A stretch of 64,000 bases of DNA from Tetracentron sinense (lineage: Eukaryota > Streptophyta > Magnoliopsida > Trochodendrales > Trochodendraceae): positions 2,813,912 to 2,877,911 of the forward strand of contig CM026553.1 in the NCBI GenBank assembly GCA_015143295.1, written 5' to 3'. Made by a program: the position numbers and the translations under genes. The first letter of the stretch is position 1; each line of letters opens with the position of its first letter. The notes under the pieces were generated by a model. That model was not told where the DNA came from. It saw nothing but the letters and a program-made list of their open reading frames with translations, and made no database searches. Shown one piece after another: positions 1 through 11,438 of this stretch.

Positions 1-97
1 CATGCTTGTCATGCTTGCATCATGCGTGCCATGTCATGTCATGCGTGTCATGCGAGTATCATGCTTGCTTGTTCATAATTTAAACATGTTCACATGC

Positions 98-236
98 CTA
101 GTTGCCGTTCATAGTCCGTCGCAACTAGTACCCTATATGCAGATGGGTATGCCTAGTTGCCGTTCATAGCCCGTCGCAACTAGCATCCATGCGGAATGTG
201 AATGCCTAGTTGCCGTTCATAGCCCGTCGCAACTAG
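98..236 (-). repeat. Three tandem hairpin units (CTAGTTGC/GCAACTAG) in LTR A2
   Basis: Units at 98-128, 153-183 and 206-236, spaced about 54 bp apart. Each has perfect 8-bp inverted arms, CTAGTTGC and GCAACTAG, around a 15-nt loop. They lie between the donor-like site (943) and the LTR end on the minus strand, the same relative place as the arrays in A, B, F and H. Confidence 0.8.
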
Positions 237-1252
237 CATCCATGCGTGTAATGCCATGCAGAGTTATGCGTGTCATGTGAATGCTATGCTATGCGTGTCA
301 TGCGAGGGGATGGGAGACCCTTCTTATGATAATGCATGATTGACTTGTCCTTGCCAAGAGCGAGGTAAAACATATCGTAGGATATGTCCCACCTCTAACC
401 ATGTTCTTGAAAACCTCGATAAATCATGTCATGCATGCCGTGCTCGTGGGAACCGTGTACATGCTTGCATTTAAATTTAAATATGACATTTGGGTAATTT
501 CACAACACATATAACATCAATGATTGAGCAATGTAATATTCATATCCTTTAGGGAAAGCAAGAAACACACTATCATAGGCCCTAGTAATATTCAGAATTT
601 CTTAGGTATGCATTTCCTAGTTCACAGCTCACTTTATTCACCTTGGCATTTCATCAAACATGGTGTGTTCATTATGGATTTACCCTACAACATGCTTTTC
701 TAGATGGGTTTTTCTCAAATCATACATGTTCGTTCATTATTGGAACAATGCCCTTCCCCATTTGTTCATCACACACAACCATTGGCATCCAATCGCCCAT
801 TCCATCTCCGTTCACCATTCACCATTTACCATTCTCCATTCACCATTCATCCATCTCATAGCACATGTATCAATGAAAGAAAAATCAAAAGAAATAGAGG
901 GAGAAGAGGAACTATAACTAGGAGGGTAGTAAAAAGTACCGACCTTGAAGAAATGAGGGAGAAACCCTCTTTCCAAATGGTTGTGAGTTGCTGCCCTAGC
1001 TTGATTCGCGAGCTCCACGAATGCTTGCACCGAAATCTTGAAGAAAACGGGCTTGAGGTTGATCTAGGGTCTCAAAACCCTTTGATTTCTCTCCAAAATG
1101 GAAACCCTAGATTGGAATCGCCTTCTCCTCTTTCTTCTATTCTCTCAAACTCTCTAAGTGTTGAATGATGCCCTAAAGGCTCGGGTTAAACTCTTAAGGT
1201 AAGAGTGAACTGACAAAAGACCATAATACCCTTACTAAATTTCTGTAAAAAC

Positions 1253-1560
1253 ACGAGTGCCGAACTCATTGTGCTGTGAACGGTGCCAACTCGTGGTGCT
1301 GTGAATAGTGTCAACTCGTGGTGCTGTGAACAGTGCCGACTCGTGGTGCTGTGAATAGTGCCAACTCGTGGTGCTGTGAATAGTGCCAACTCGTGGTGCT
1401 GTGAATAGTGCTGAGCTCGTTGTCCGTTGTCTTATGTACAGTGTGCCCGTGGTGAGTTGTACAACGTGCCCGTTGTGAGCTGTACAACGGATGCACACAG
1501 TATACGTTATCAGAGTACGTTGTCTGTGCTACGTTATCAGAGTACGACGTCAGAGCACGT
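1253..1560 (-). repeat. Short tandem repeats replacing the palindrome cassette in LTR A2
   Basis: About five near-identical copies of a roughly 25-27-bp unit containing ACTCGTGGTGCTGTGAA occupy 1260-1415. Further repeated pieces follow around TTGTACAA (1450-1495) and ACGTTATCAGAGTACG (1504-1545). The flanks match LTR A, but the content between them does not: A has 14-bp palindromes here. Confidence 0.75.
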
Positions 1561-1798
1561 CCTTAGTGCCTTCCGAGCTACGATTTCCTACAGGTTCAGA
1601 CTGTTTTGGCCATATCTTTTGACTCGTTCATCCGATTTTGACGATTCAACTTGCGTTGTGTTCGTACTTCGAAAAGGAACATTTCTGATGTTTCGAAATT
1701 TCCAATTTCTTCCTTATTTATTAATTATACCTCTTAAAAAGGCAAAAATGACAACGAGAGTGTCATGTATTAACTGTGAAAAGGTCCGGGACTCTACA

Positions 1799-2992
1799 AG
1801 GAGTATAACAACATTCGCACTTACTTGACAGAGATATTCCTTTATCTTGGACTCTTAAGTCTACCGAAATGGCATTGTGAAAAATTTTCCAGATAAGAAT
1901 AGAGATTTTTGAAGGAATAGCCTCATTCCAAATATATTTAGCCCATCTAACTTTATGAGAAGTTTCGCGAACACATTCCCAACTAGATTCAAAGGAAAAT
2001 TTTCCTGAGCTTTCTTTAGTCCATATGATTTTGTCAGCATGATGAGATAAAGTAATAGAGTGATTATTTATCTCCTGCATCACTCTAGTGGGAAGGATAA
2101 CTAAATCTTCAGCCCGCCACCTGCCTCTGTTCCAGCTATCTTTGATCATAGGGAAAGTTGTTGGACATTCTGTAGCCAAATCAATTAAAGGAGTATCCTC
2201 ATACCAAATGTCAAACCAGAAATTTGTATCTTCACCATTTCCTATCAACCATTTACAATTAATCAAAGTTTTTTTGATCCATCGGCCAATCTCTAACCAT
2301 GTTCTATTGCCCTTGAGGAGGTTGTCTATCATCCAGGGATGGTTATTCTTCAAATACTTGCTTCGAAAGTAATTACTCCAAATACTTTTTTCAGATATGA
2401 TTTTCCATGCCATCTTCATTCTGAACGCGTGCGCCACTTCCCCAAGTTTCCGAATACCCAAACCACCTTCATCGAGTGGTTTAGCTATTTTGTTCCAAGA
2501 AATCCAATGAGCTCTATTGTTGCCCAAAGAGTCATTCCAGAAAAACGAAGCAAACATACTTTCCAGTCTATTAATAACTCCCTTAGGAATATTGGATCCC
2601 ATCAAACTATAAATTGGCAAAGAAGAGAGAATAGACTTTAAAAGAACAAGCTTCCCTCCATTAGACAAAAGTTTACCCTTCCAACCTTCAATTTTTCTTC
2701 GGACTTTGTCAATAATATTATCAAAGTAGCTGATTTTCATATGACCAATGAAGATGGGTATACCCAAGTACCTGAACGGAAACATGCCGGTTTCAATTCC
2801 ACTGGAGTTAATCAGCCTTCTCTTGTCCCTTTCAGAATTATTCTTCGCTACATACATAGCACTCTTCTGTTTATTTATTCTTTGCCCTGATGCTGCTAAG
2901 CACCTCTTCAGCCAGAATGAATAAAGCCGGGGAAAGAGGGTCTCCTTGGCGTAATCCACGAGAAGACTGAAACAATCCATGCAATTTTCCAT
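1799..2992 (-). pseudogene. LINE ORF2, C-terminal RT, thumb and zf-RVT region
   Basis: The protein reads from GQRINKQKSAMYV through PFRYLGIPI, the typical LINE stretch after the RT palm, then a long connector with WRAEDLVI and the start of the zf-RVT domain (KFSFESSWECVR to CECCYT). LTR A2 cuts the knuckle after its first cysteines, and the last residues of the open frame come from the LTR. The upstream junction near 2900-2910 fuses sequence just after RQGDPLSPALFILAEEVL to sequence well past the catalytic box. The YADD/FADD motif is therefore missing, and the two halves are in different frames. Confidence 0.85.
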
Positions 2993-3520
2993 TAAGAATA
3001 ACCGAGAAAAAAGGGGAAGTGATGCAACCTTTAATTAGCTTTAAGAAATTTTCGTTAAATCCAAATTTCTTCAAAACTAATAGGATAAAATCCCATTCCA
3101 TTCTATCGTATGCTTTGGCCATATCCAGCTTAAAAATCACATTTCCTCCTCTTACTTTCCTATTAATGTGCGAAGTCATGTCTTGAGCCATAGAAATATT
3201 ATCCACAATGTTTCTTCCTTTGACAAAAGCAGACTGTTCTTCTGAAATTAATTTTGGCAATATCAGACCCAATCGGTTAGCAATAACCTTTGCTATAATT
3301 TTGTAGAAAACATTGCAGAGACTGATTGGTCTATAATCTCCAAAAGTAATTGGGTTCGCAGTTTTTGCTATCAAACATAGCAATGTAGCATTTACAACTC
3401 TCGGAATGAATCCATTATGAAAAAATACTGAATCGCATCAACTAGATCCTCTTTAATAATATCCCAACAATGCTGAAAAAACATAGCCGAAAAACCATCA
3501 GGACCTGGAGCACCTGATTC
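2900..3520 (-). pseudogene. LINE ORF2, fingers and palm of reverse transcriptase
   Basis: Recognisable L1-type RT motifs in order: DYRPISLCNVFYKIIAKVIANR, EQSAFVKGRNIVDN, FKLDMAKAYDRMEW (first catalytic Asp present) and GLRQGDPLSPALF. The frame is separated from the endonuclease upstream by an in-frame TAG at 3518-3520, and it shifts within the linker that follows. The second catalytic pair is deleted, so this RT cannot polymerise. Confidence 0.88.
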
Positions 3521-4864
3521 CTAAATCTCGAACACCACTTTCTGGATTTCTTCTGTATTTGGAATTTTACAAAGTTTAGCATTCTCCTCTTCTGAAACAA
3601 GGGAAGGGATACATTCCACAATACTATCAGCCCCTGAAATCCCTTCTGAAAGTAAATTTTTTTGAAAAAAGTGAACTGCTTCCCTGCCTTTATCTTCCTC
3701 TTGAGTCAACAAGTTTCCATTACTATCATGGATAGAATGCACCATGTTTCTTTTACGATTATGTAGATAAATTGAGTGGAAAAACTTTGTATTTTTTTCC
3801 CCTTCTTTAAGCCAATGCTCACGGGATTTTTGTTTCCAAAACATTTTTTCCATATCTAAGAAATCTTTCAACTTTGATTTAGCACTGCATAACTCCAAGT
3901 GGCCCTCATCCGTCCAGTTGATTTGCATATGGTTTTCCAGTTCTTCCACTTTACTTTCATGAGCTCTCAGATTAGCAAAGATATTTCCAAATTTATTCCT
4001 GTTCCAAGCAGATAACTCTACTTTAAGAAATTTTAATTTCAAAAAGAAAGAAAGAATAGGGTTACCTGGTTTTTCCGCTTTCCAACTTTCTTTCACTATA
4101 TCCATGAAACCTGCATTCTTTGTCCACATGTTTTGAAATTTGAACGAAGATGGGGATCTTCTTAGATTACAAGCAGCTTCAATTAGGAGAGGAGCATGAT
4201 CCGAAGGACTTCGAGGAAGGTGAGTAATAGTGGTCTGCCAGAACACATCAAGCCAAGCTGAGTTGAATATCACTCTATCCAGCCTTGCCCAAATGCAATG
4301 AGCTCTGATACGATCATTGCACCACGTGAACCTGTTCCCTAAAAAACCCCCATCAATCAAACCACATTGGGAAATCATACTATTAAACTCATCAATCGCA
4401 TTTAGAGCCGGACTTCTGCCTCCTTTTTTTTCCTCCACATTACATACAACATTAAAATCGCCCCCTATAATCCAAGGATAATATTTATCGGAACTTAAAA
4501 TTTGCAATTCCTCCCATAATTGCCTCCTTTCCAATCTATCACATGAAGCATAAATAAAATAAAATTTAACCGGATTCGTACCTCCCTCTGCAAGAACCAT
4601 CGAAATACATTGGCGAGATTTCTGAATGGAGAACACTGTAATTTTATCCTTCCAGAACACCCAAATTCTGCTACCATCACCATCATTTTCTGTATGGTTT
4701 TTGAAACCCATATCACTACCATATCTATCTCGAAACTTTAAATTTTTTTTCGGGTCTAGAATCGCTACTAAAGAAATGTTTTTCTCCGTTATCACTGATT
4801 TCAATCTTCTACGGGAATTTGTGTTGCCCACTCCACGAATATTCCATATGATTGTACTAAACAT
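3521..4864 (-). pseudogene. LINE ORF2, AP-type endonuclease domain
   Basis: A 447-codon open stretch starts MFSTIIWNIRG, the usual plant LINE ORF2 start. Endonuclease motifs are WNIRG (residues 7-11), GDFNVV (135-140) and SDHAPLL (221-227). In the second motif the usual metal-binding Glu is Asp in ILDPKK (residue 37), so nicking activity may be impaired. The domain would nick target DNA to prime reverse transcription. Its start overlaps the end of ORF1 by 8 bases. It ends in a stop before the RT. Confidence 0.88.
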
Positions 4865-5489
4865 GATTAGATAATTGAGAATTAGCTACATATCCTGCTC
4901 TGGACTTCGATCTTGTTATTCTCGTCATCGCTTTTGGACTAGTTTCCTCTACCACATTGCTTGAATGATTAATGGGATAGCTCTTTAACCACACTGATTC
5001 AGCAATTTTCTTGGAGAACACCTTGCAACTTTGTAGGAACTCCTCTTTATTCTGGTCCATTTTGCTTCTGCCCTTCTTGGAATCCGATCTATTCCCAACT
5101 TCATTTGTACTCTTTATTGGCACCTCTTCTTCCTTGGAACGCCATCCCCTCTTTGGTTGTTCAAATTGTATTGCCTCCAGTAGATTTAGCATATCTTGGT
5201 TATTAACATTACCCCCTCCGAACTCAGCCTCTAGCCCATGATTTACAAGAACCATGTGATCATTTGGTCCAGGTCTTATCAAATTATCTTGAGTCTGATC
5301 GGATATCTTGGTTCCCAAGTGTTTGAGAGTTGGAACTTCCAACGCAGACTCTTCTTCTCCAATTGATTTATGCTCCTTCCTTTGGTTATCCTTCTCTTTT
5401 TCAACTTCTGAAACTTCAGTGCCATCAGTATCTTCTTCATTCCTTTGAATGCAATCTTTCTTATTCAGATTCTCTTCTATTTCCCTCAA
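4857..5489 (-). pseudogene. LINE ORF1, C-terminal remnant
   Basis: 210 codons of hydrophilic, Lys/Glu-rich sequence directly upstream of ORF2. It matches the position and composition of the tail of plant LINE ORF1 proteins, which bind RNA through an N-terminal DUF4283 region and a knuckle. Neither of those is present, because the element is truncated at about 5495. The Met at 5489 is inside the original protein and is not a real start. Identification rests on context more than on motifs. Confidence 0.6.
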
Positions 5490-5499
5490 ATGTCTGTTA

Positions 5500-8143
5500 T
5501 AAGACTAAAATTGAGGAGGTTGATTTGTGGCACCGAAGACTAGGTCACATGAACTTCAAAGACCTATGTAAAATCTCTAAGCAAGAGCTTGTGAGAGGTG
5601 TTCCCAAACTAGGAAAGCCTTCTACTGCTGTGTGTGGACCATGCCAAATTGGTAAACAAATTAGAACCCCACATAAGAAGACTTCAAGTATTGCTACTTC
5701 ATATCCACTGGAATTAATTCATATGGATCTTATGGGTCCTACAAGAACTGAAAGTCTAGGTGGAAAGCGATACATCCTAGTCATGGTTGATGATTTCTCA
5801 AAAATGTCATGGGTGGCATTTATAAGAGAGAAATCCGATGCTTTTGACAATTTCAAAAGTATTTGCTTGAAAATTCAAATTGAGAAAAGATGCCCAATCA
5901 CTCGAATTCGAAGTGATCATGGAAAGGAGTTTGAAAACTCTAAGTACAACGACTTTTGTGATGAGTCGGGTATCAAACATGAATTTTCTGCATCTATTAC
6001 ACCTCAGTAGAATGGTGTAGTAGAGAGGAAGAACAGGGTTCTCCAAGAGATGGCTAGGGTTATGCTTCATAGCAACAATCTAGCTTCTCATTTCTGGGCT
6101 AAGGCAGTTAACACTGCTTGCTATATAGTTAATAGAGTTTTTGTAAGACCTAGAACAAGGAAAACCCCATATGAGTTGTGGAATAACAAGAAACCTAGTG
6201 TCAAGTACTTTCGAGAATTCGGAAGTAAATGCTATATCCTTAAGGATAGAGAGCAACTGGGCAAATTTGAATCCCGGAGTGATGAAGGGATATTTCTTGG
6301 ATATTCCACCAACAGTAGAGCTTATCGAGTGTATAACTTGAGAACTTCTACGATTATGGAGTCCATAAATGTAGTTGTGGATGACTCCGGTGTTGAAACT
6401 GTGCAACTTGAAGATGATGAAAGTGCTGTATATGAAAATGTTGAAACTGTTTCAACTCCACCTATAAATAAGCAATCATCTCCATCAAAACCTACACATT
6501 CTAGGGTCATGAGTCCTCACACCCCCACTAATATCATTGGTGATCTTGAAAGAGGAGTGAGAACGAGGAAACAAATTGAAAATGAAGTTAGCTACATTTG
6601 CTATACTTCATCTTTTGAACCCAAGAATGTAGCTGAAGCTCTTGCAGATGATAATTGGATAAAAGCAATGCAACAAGAGTTACTTCAGTTTACTAGAAAT
6701 GATGTTTGGTATTTAGTACCTAGGCCTAACAATACAAATGTGATAGGTACCAAATGGATTTTCAAGAACAAATCTGATGAAAAAGGTACTATCATAAGAA
6801 ATAAGGCTAGGTTAGTTGCACAAGGAGACACCCAAATTAAAGGTATTGACTTCGATGAAACTTTTGCTCCTGTAGCCAGGCTAGAATCAATAAGAATTCT
6901 TCTAGCTGTGGCTTGCCATATGAAATTCAAACTTTTTCAAATGGATGTTAAGAGTGCCTTTCTGAATGGCATTCTACATGAAGAAGTCTTTGTGGAACAA
7001 CCAAAAGGGTTTGAAGATCCACATCACCTTGATCAAGTCTATCGGCTAAAAAGGGCTCTCTATGGTTTAAAGCAAGCTCCAAGAGCTTGGTATGAGAGGC
7101 TGACTACTTATCTCTTGGAAAATGGATTTTCGAGAGGGGGAGTAGACAGAACCCTTTTCATAAAGAATGTGAAAGGTGATATTGTCATCGCCCAGATATA
7201 TGTTGATGACATAGTGTTTGGTTCCACATTAGACTTACATGCTCGTTCATTTGCTGAACAAATGAAAAATGAATTTGAAATGAGCATGGTTGGTGAGCTA
7301 AGTTTCTTCCTTGGTCTTCAGATAAAGCAATTGGATTCTGGGATCTCAGTATCTCAAATCAAATATGCTAAAAATCTAGTGAAGAAATTTGGCATGAGCT
7401 CTGCTAAGCATGTAAGAACTCCTATGAGTTCTACTACAAAACTTAGTAAAGATGCTACAGGCAAAGATGTTGATCAAACTTCTTATAGAAGCATGATTGG
7501 TAGTTTACTCTGCCTAACTGCTACTAGACCTGACATAGCCTTTAGTGATGGTGCATGTGCCCGCTATCAAGCTAGCCCAAAAGAGTCTCACTTACTTGCA
7601 GTTAAGCGTATCATTCGATATGTGAGTGGAACTTTATCATTTGGCCTCTTGTATTCTTTTGATACAAATGCCACGATAGTTGGATATTCCGATGCCGATT
7701 GGGCCGGAAATGCTGATGACAGGAAAAGCACCTCAGGAGGATGTTTCTATATTGGAAACTGCTTAGTTGCTTGGCTTAGCAAAAAGCAGAATTCAATTTC
7801 ATTGTCCACTGCAGAAGCTGAGTACATAGCAGCTGGCAGTTGTTGCACTCAACTTCTGTGGATGAAGCAGATGTTGAATGATTACGGGATTGAACAGAGC
7901 ACTATGACTGTGTATTGTGATAATTCTAGTGCTATCAATATTTCCAAAAATCCCGTTCAACATTCTCGCACAAAACACATAGACATTAGACATCACTTCA
8001 TCCGTGATCTTGTTGAGCAAAAGATTGTGTCTATAGAGTATGTCCAAACAGAGAATCAATTTGCGGACATTCTTACAAAACCCTTAGATTCCCTTAGGTT
8101 TGAACTCCTTAGGAAATCCATAGGTTTGTGTGGAGTTGAGTAA
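5500..8143 (+). pseudogene. Copia pol: integrase, reverse transcriptase, RNase H
   Basis: One frame from about 5500 to the TAA at 8141-8143, broken only by TAG at 6008-6010, where copia integrases read PQQNGVVE (CAG to TAG). The GAG_pre-integrase/zinc region reads LWHRRLGHMNF...CGPCQIGK. The integrase core has HMDLMGP, RSDHGKEF and the Glu of NGVVERKN. The RT has [18 protein letters not shown] and YVDD near 7199-7210. The RNase H has [19 protein letters not shown] and CDNSSAI, ending FADILTKPL. All catalytic residues I can see are intact, so apart from the one stop this copy looks recently functional. Sequence before 5500 is cut off by the LINE. Confidence 0.92.
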
Positions 8144-9277
8144 AGATGTACTTGTTTCATAGCCTATGTGTTCTTCATGTTCTATTTATGTCATAGAGCT
8201 ATTTTTTTTGTTATTTTCTTTAAGTAATAAAAAATCCAAAAACATTCAAAAAATTGAAAAATATTGCAAAAAATAATGTGTTTGTATGACCTTCTTTCCA
8301 ATCATTTTGCTTAAAGTTATTTCTTTGAAATCATATTTGAACATATAATGCAAGGATAAATATTTCATAGGATTGGATAAATTAGGATAGGTCAACTGTT
8401 GGTTTGATCTTGTGATTGAATTTGGTCATACTAACAAATCTCAGTTAGAGTTGAGTAAACAAAGATGTTATCTAATGCACATGCACTCTAACTGATTCTT
8501 TAGATGGTATTAGTTCCTATTTAAAGGTTCTGATATTATACCATATGGTTCCCTAGATTAATCAAATCTAGTATAACCAATGACATAAAAAATTCCATAA
8601 AGTGAGCCCCCTAGTTATAAAAGTTATTGACATGGAGAGGACTACCTGTGAGTTTGTGTGATAGCTACTAGTGAATGCAAACAGTGAGTAATGGCTACCT
8701 AGACAAACAGTAGGTATCTATATGGATTGCTAGTGTGAAAGCCACCACTGTCATTAGAAAGAGCTACCTTCTCACTTGTGTGAAAGTCACCAATGTGCTA
8801 AAAACTATATATGTGTACTCCAAAAAGAATTTTCACAATGAGTACAATTTGACTGAAAAAGAAATGAAATAAATCTGTTAGTCAAATTTGGGGTAAAAAT
8901 TGCTCATCATATAAATATGGATGTTTATTGGTTTTAAAACTAGTTTTTGAAAATTTTAGAGTTCCATTTGAGCCATAATGTCAAAATCTAGATTAAGGAA
9001 GGAAACCAATTCAAAGAGTCAAGTAATGAATTTTGATTTCACACTCACATTATTTCTAATTGTTTCTTGACTCTGATTGTGAATTTGATGCAAATACCAT
9101 ATTTAATCACCGGTGAAAATCAATTATTGATTACATAATCCTTGTTTATGACTATATTTGATATTTCAATTCTTGGGTGATTATTATTTATGATTTTAAT
9201 GAAATCAATTGTTACATATTTTTTTTGGTCAATTGGTCATTTTGAGGTAAACAATGAGTTTAAACCAAACCATAGGT
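8144..9277 (+). other. Non-coding spacer between copia pol and the extra ORF
   Basis: AT-rich sequence with no convincing ORF. It contains several loosely repeated phrases (variants of GCTAC followed by GTGTGAAAG, around 8640-8800). I see no RNA gene or promoter in it. Confidence 0.6.
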
Positions 9278-9290
9278 TGAGGGGGAGAAA
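9278..9290 (+). promoter_or_regulatory. Purine tract resembling a PPT, upstream of the extra ORF
   Basis: TGAGGGGGAGAAA is followed by TGGTTATAAATGT. A very similar pair (AAAAAGGGGGAGAG then GGTTATAAATGT) occurs at 11085-11119, on the other side of the extra ORF. The bracketing suggests a duplicated segment. Confidence 0.5.
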
Positions 9291-9328
9291 TGGTTATAAA
9301 TGTAAAATTTTTGAAAATTTTTCAGACC

Positions 9329-9363
9329 ACCGATCGCTCGGTGCTAAAGACCGATCGATCGGT
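9329..9363 (+). promoter_or_regulatory. Two 14-bp palindromes upstream of the extra ORF
   Basis: ACCGATCGCTCGGT at 9329-9342 and the perfect palindrome ACCGATCGATCGGT at 9350-9363. The same motifs are found upstream of the TATA box in this element's LTR (11751-11956) and in element A's LTRs. A TATA-like GTTATAGAA follows at about 9378. An internal promoter for the downstream ORF is an inference. Confidence 0.6.
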
Positions 9364-9585
9364 CTTTCGTGAACAGAGTTATAGAACCCTCATTTCTATT
9401 TTTTTTGTTCACTTGTTCTCCGATCTCCAGAGCGATCTCTCGGTTACCTCTCCTCCAAATCTTTCCTACGGTCATTCCATTCTATTCTAAAGGTTTCCCA
9501 AGCATCTAAAAGGTAAGCTTTGTGCATTTTCTTGGATTTAGATTGATTTTCTCATCTAGGTCATCGTTTTCTTGAGTTTTCTTCC

Positions 9586-10869
9586 ATGGCTTTCCTTTTG
9601 TCGTTAATCCTTCTTGCCTATCTCATGTCTGGCGTTCCCAAACGTCGGAAGTTGGTCCTCAACAACCAAGAGGACCCTCCTCAAGATGAGGAAAACCAAG
9701 AACCTTTTACTTTCACTCCAATAGGGCATGGTATTTCAATTGGGGACAGGCCAATTCGTAGAATGATAGATTCTACAAATCGTCAAAAATCTTTGGCTGA
9801 TAAAACTCGGAAACATAAAGGTAAAGCTTCATCTTCCCAGTCCAGTCAGTTATCCCAGTTTATAAGTCCTACTGCTGCTCAACTCTATAGTGAGTATTTT
9901 AGCAAGAAAGGGGTAATGGTTGAAAGGGACATACATATTTCTGATTTTGGTGATTATTATCTTCCTAAACTCATTTCAGATCGTCAATGGGAAGGTATAC
10001 TTACCTTATCCGGTCCTGCTTCTGTCCAGTTAGTTAGGGAATTTTACTCTAATTTTTCTGAAATCAACCAGAAAAAATGGTCATTCAAATCTCGAGCATT
10101 AGAACAATCTGTTGTCATAAATGCTGATTTGATTTCTAAATTCCTTGGCTGTCCTCGAGTTCCAAATGCATATTATCCTTATAATTATAAGAGTGATGAG
10201 GATAAAGACTCCATGGAACATGATGTTACCTTTCTTAGTGGTACTCCTACGTTTTGGGTTGGGTCTCTTATTGAAGTGGCGAAACTCACTAAGGATGCTA
10301 GACTAGTAAACCTAGTTATGAGTGCAAATATCCATCCAAAGGTTCACACTGCGGACCTTAGGGAAGATAGAGCTAGATTTATGTTTAGTCTTCTACGTGG
10401 GCGTGATATTGATCTTGCCACTCACATCATTGACTTGATGATCCAAGCCCATCAAACTAGTACAGCAGTTGGAGCCCTACCATTTGGTTCACTCATCACT
10501 AAACTTCTTGGTTCTCAAGGAGTTATCGCTCCTCCTGGTGTTCCTACTTGAGTTCCTAAGGGTCCAATCAACAAAAAGACCCTAGCTCAGAGTTTTTCAC
10601 ATGCCTCAGTTCGAGATACAGAGGAGGCAGCAGAAGTTGGTGCTGGGTCATCTCGTCCTCCTCCGGCCACTATGGATGATCTTGCCAGGATGATGCGAGA
10701 GATGCAGATGGATCTCAGGACTCATGTTTCATCATACGAGGAGTTTACTACAGAGGTTTGTGGTAGACTTGGATCTCTCGATGCAGCCGTACTAGGCGTA
10801 CAGAGAGATGTTCGGGATTTTCGAGCTTACTATGAGTCCCAGCTCACTTCTGATGATGAGCAGGAGTGA
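9586..10869 (+). pseudogene. Extra ORF after copia pol, plant-transposon-domain protein
   Basis: A 427-codon frame with one in-frame TGA at 10549-10551, probably CGA to TGA. The first part has a basic stretch (PKRRKL, near residue 25) that could be a nuclear signal. From about residue 110 comes a block reading KKGVMVERDI...LPKLISDRQWEGI...LVREFYSNF, then SRALEQSVVINADLISKFLG. These are hallmarks of the putative plant transposon protein domain (Pfam PF20167, as I recall it). After the stop the frame continues into a probable coiled coil (MDDLARMMREMQMDLRTH to DFRAYYES). In SIRE elements this position is often called env-like. I see no signal peptide or convincing membrane anchor, so a virus-type envelope role is not supported. 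The start at 9586 is the first Met; 9625 (MSGVPKRRK) is an alternative that drops a hydrophobic stretch. Confidence 0.75.
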
Positions 10870-11081
10870 TAGTTCGTGATTGGAGTTTATCTTAGTCAAG
10901 TGATAGTTTTTGTTTGACATTACGATGTATTATGTCTTGGTTGTACTTAGTACAAACCTACTTGGATATTATTGACTTGTTATGGATGTATACATTTGGA
11001 TGGTTTATGTTCATTATCTTCTATCTCATCTCATTTGGATGGTTATGCATTAATTTTCTAGTCCACCTTTGGCATTTCGAG

Positions 11082-11096
11082 CCAAAAAGGGGGAGA
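11082..11096 (+). promoter_or_regulatory. Internal polypurine tract after the extra ORF
   Basis: CCAAAAAGGGGGAGA, about 345 bp before the real 3' PPT. It could be a second plus-strand primer site or a relic of the duplication noted at 9278. Confidence 0.5.
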
Positions 11097-11426
11097 GTTA
11101 TGATGAGGTTATAAATGTTTTGGATGATGTTATGGAATGCTTAACCTGTTATGGATATAGTATTGTGGAATTGTGGATGTTATGTAATACATATTTTCAT
11201 TCTTCCAATATTTTATCCCATATTTTATTTCCCATGCTTCACAGGTTTTTGATTTAGCATGTGCAGGCAAACAGGTTCTAAGTTTGGTGAATCATGACAA
11301 GCTAACATGTCAAAAGTCCTGTAATTATATTTTTGAGTCATGTAAAGGTCAATTTTCCATTTTTGAATCAATTGGGAAAATTTGAACCTAGAATATGAGT
11401 TAGTCTTGTTTTGTCCCGGAATTGCC

Positions 11427-11438
11427 AAAGGGGGAGAT
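11427..11438 (+). promoter_or_regulatory. 3' polypurine tract of copia element G
   Basis: AAAGGGGGAGAT immediately precedes the TG start of the LTR at 11439. This is the plus-strand priming site in LTR elements. Confidence 0.85.

Larger units (their letters stand above)
1..1798 (-). mobile_element. Partial gypsy LTR (A2), minus strand, running off the left edge
   Basis: Read on the minus strand it starts TGTAGAGTCCCGGACC at 1798 and follows the element A LTR (46410-48588) block by block: the ATGGCCAAAACAGTCTG block, the GGGTATTATGG block, the leader region with a splice-donor-like site at 943, and the block around 360-560. It differs from A in its promoter cassette (1253-1560) and in its hairpin array (98-236). 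It interrupts the LINE zinc-knuckle region at 1799. The 5 bases outside the LTR are AGGAG, but the partner duplication lies left of the window. Whether this is a solo LTR or the edge of a full element cannot be told here. Confidence 0.85.
1799..5495 (-). mobile_element. 5'-truncated L1-type LINE (L), inserted in copia element G
   Basis: On the minus strand it holds the tail of ORF1, an AP-type endonuclease, a reverse transcriptase and part of the zf-RVT knuckle. The right edge abuts copia integrase sequence at about 5495, giving the usual 5' truncation of LINEs. The left edge is cut by LTR A2 at 1798, so the 3' end and poly-A tail are off the window. The element is dead: it has a stop between endonuclease and RT and a deletion through the RT active site. 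Confidence 0.85.

Noticed and set aside
9586..10551. Envelope gene in copia G
   Set aside because: No signal peptide, cleavage site or clear membrane anchor. The conserved block fits the plant transposon protein domain.
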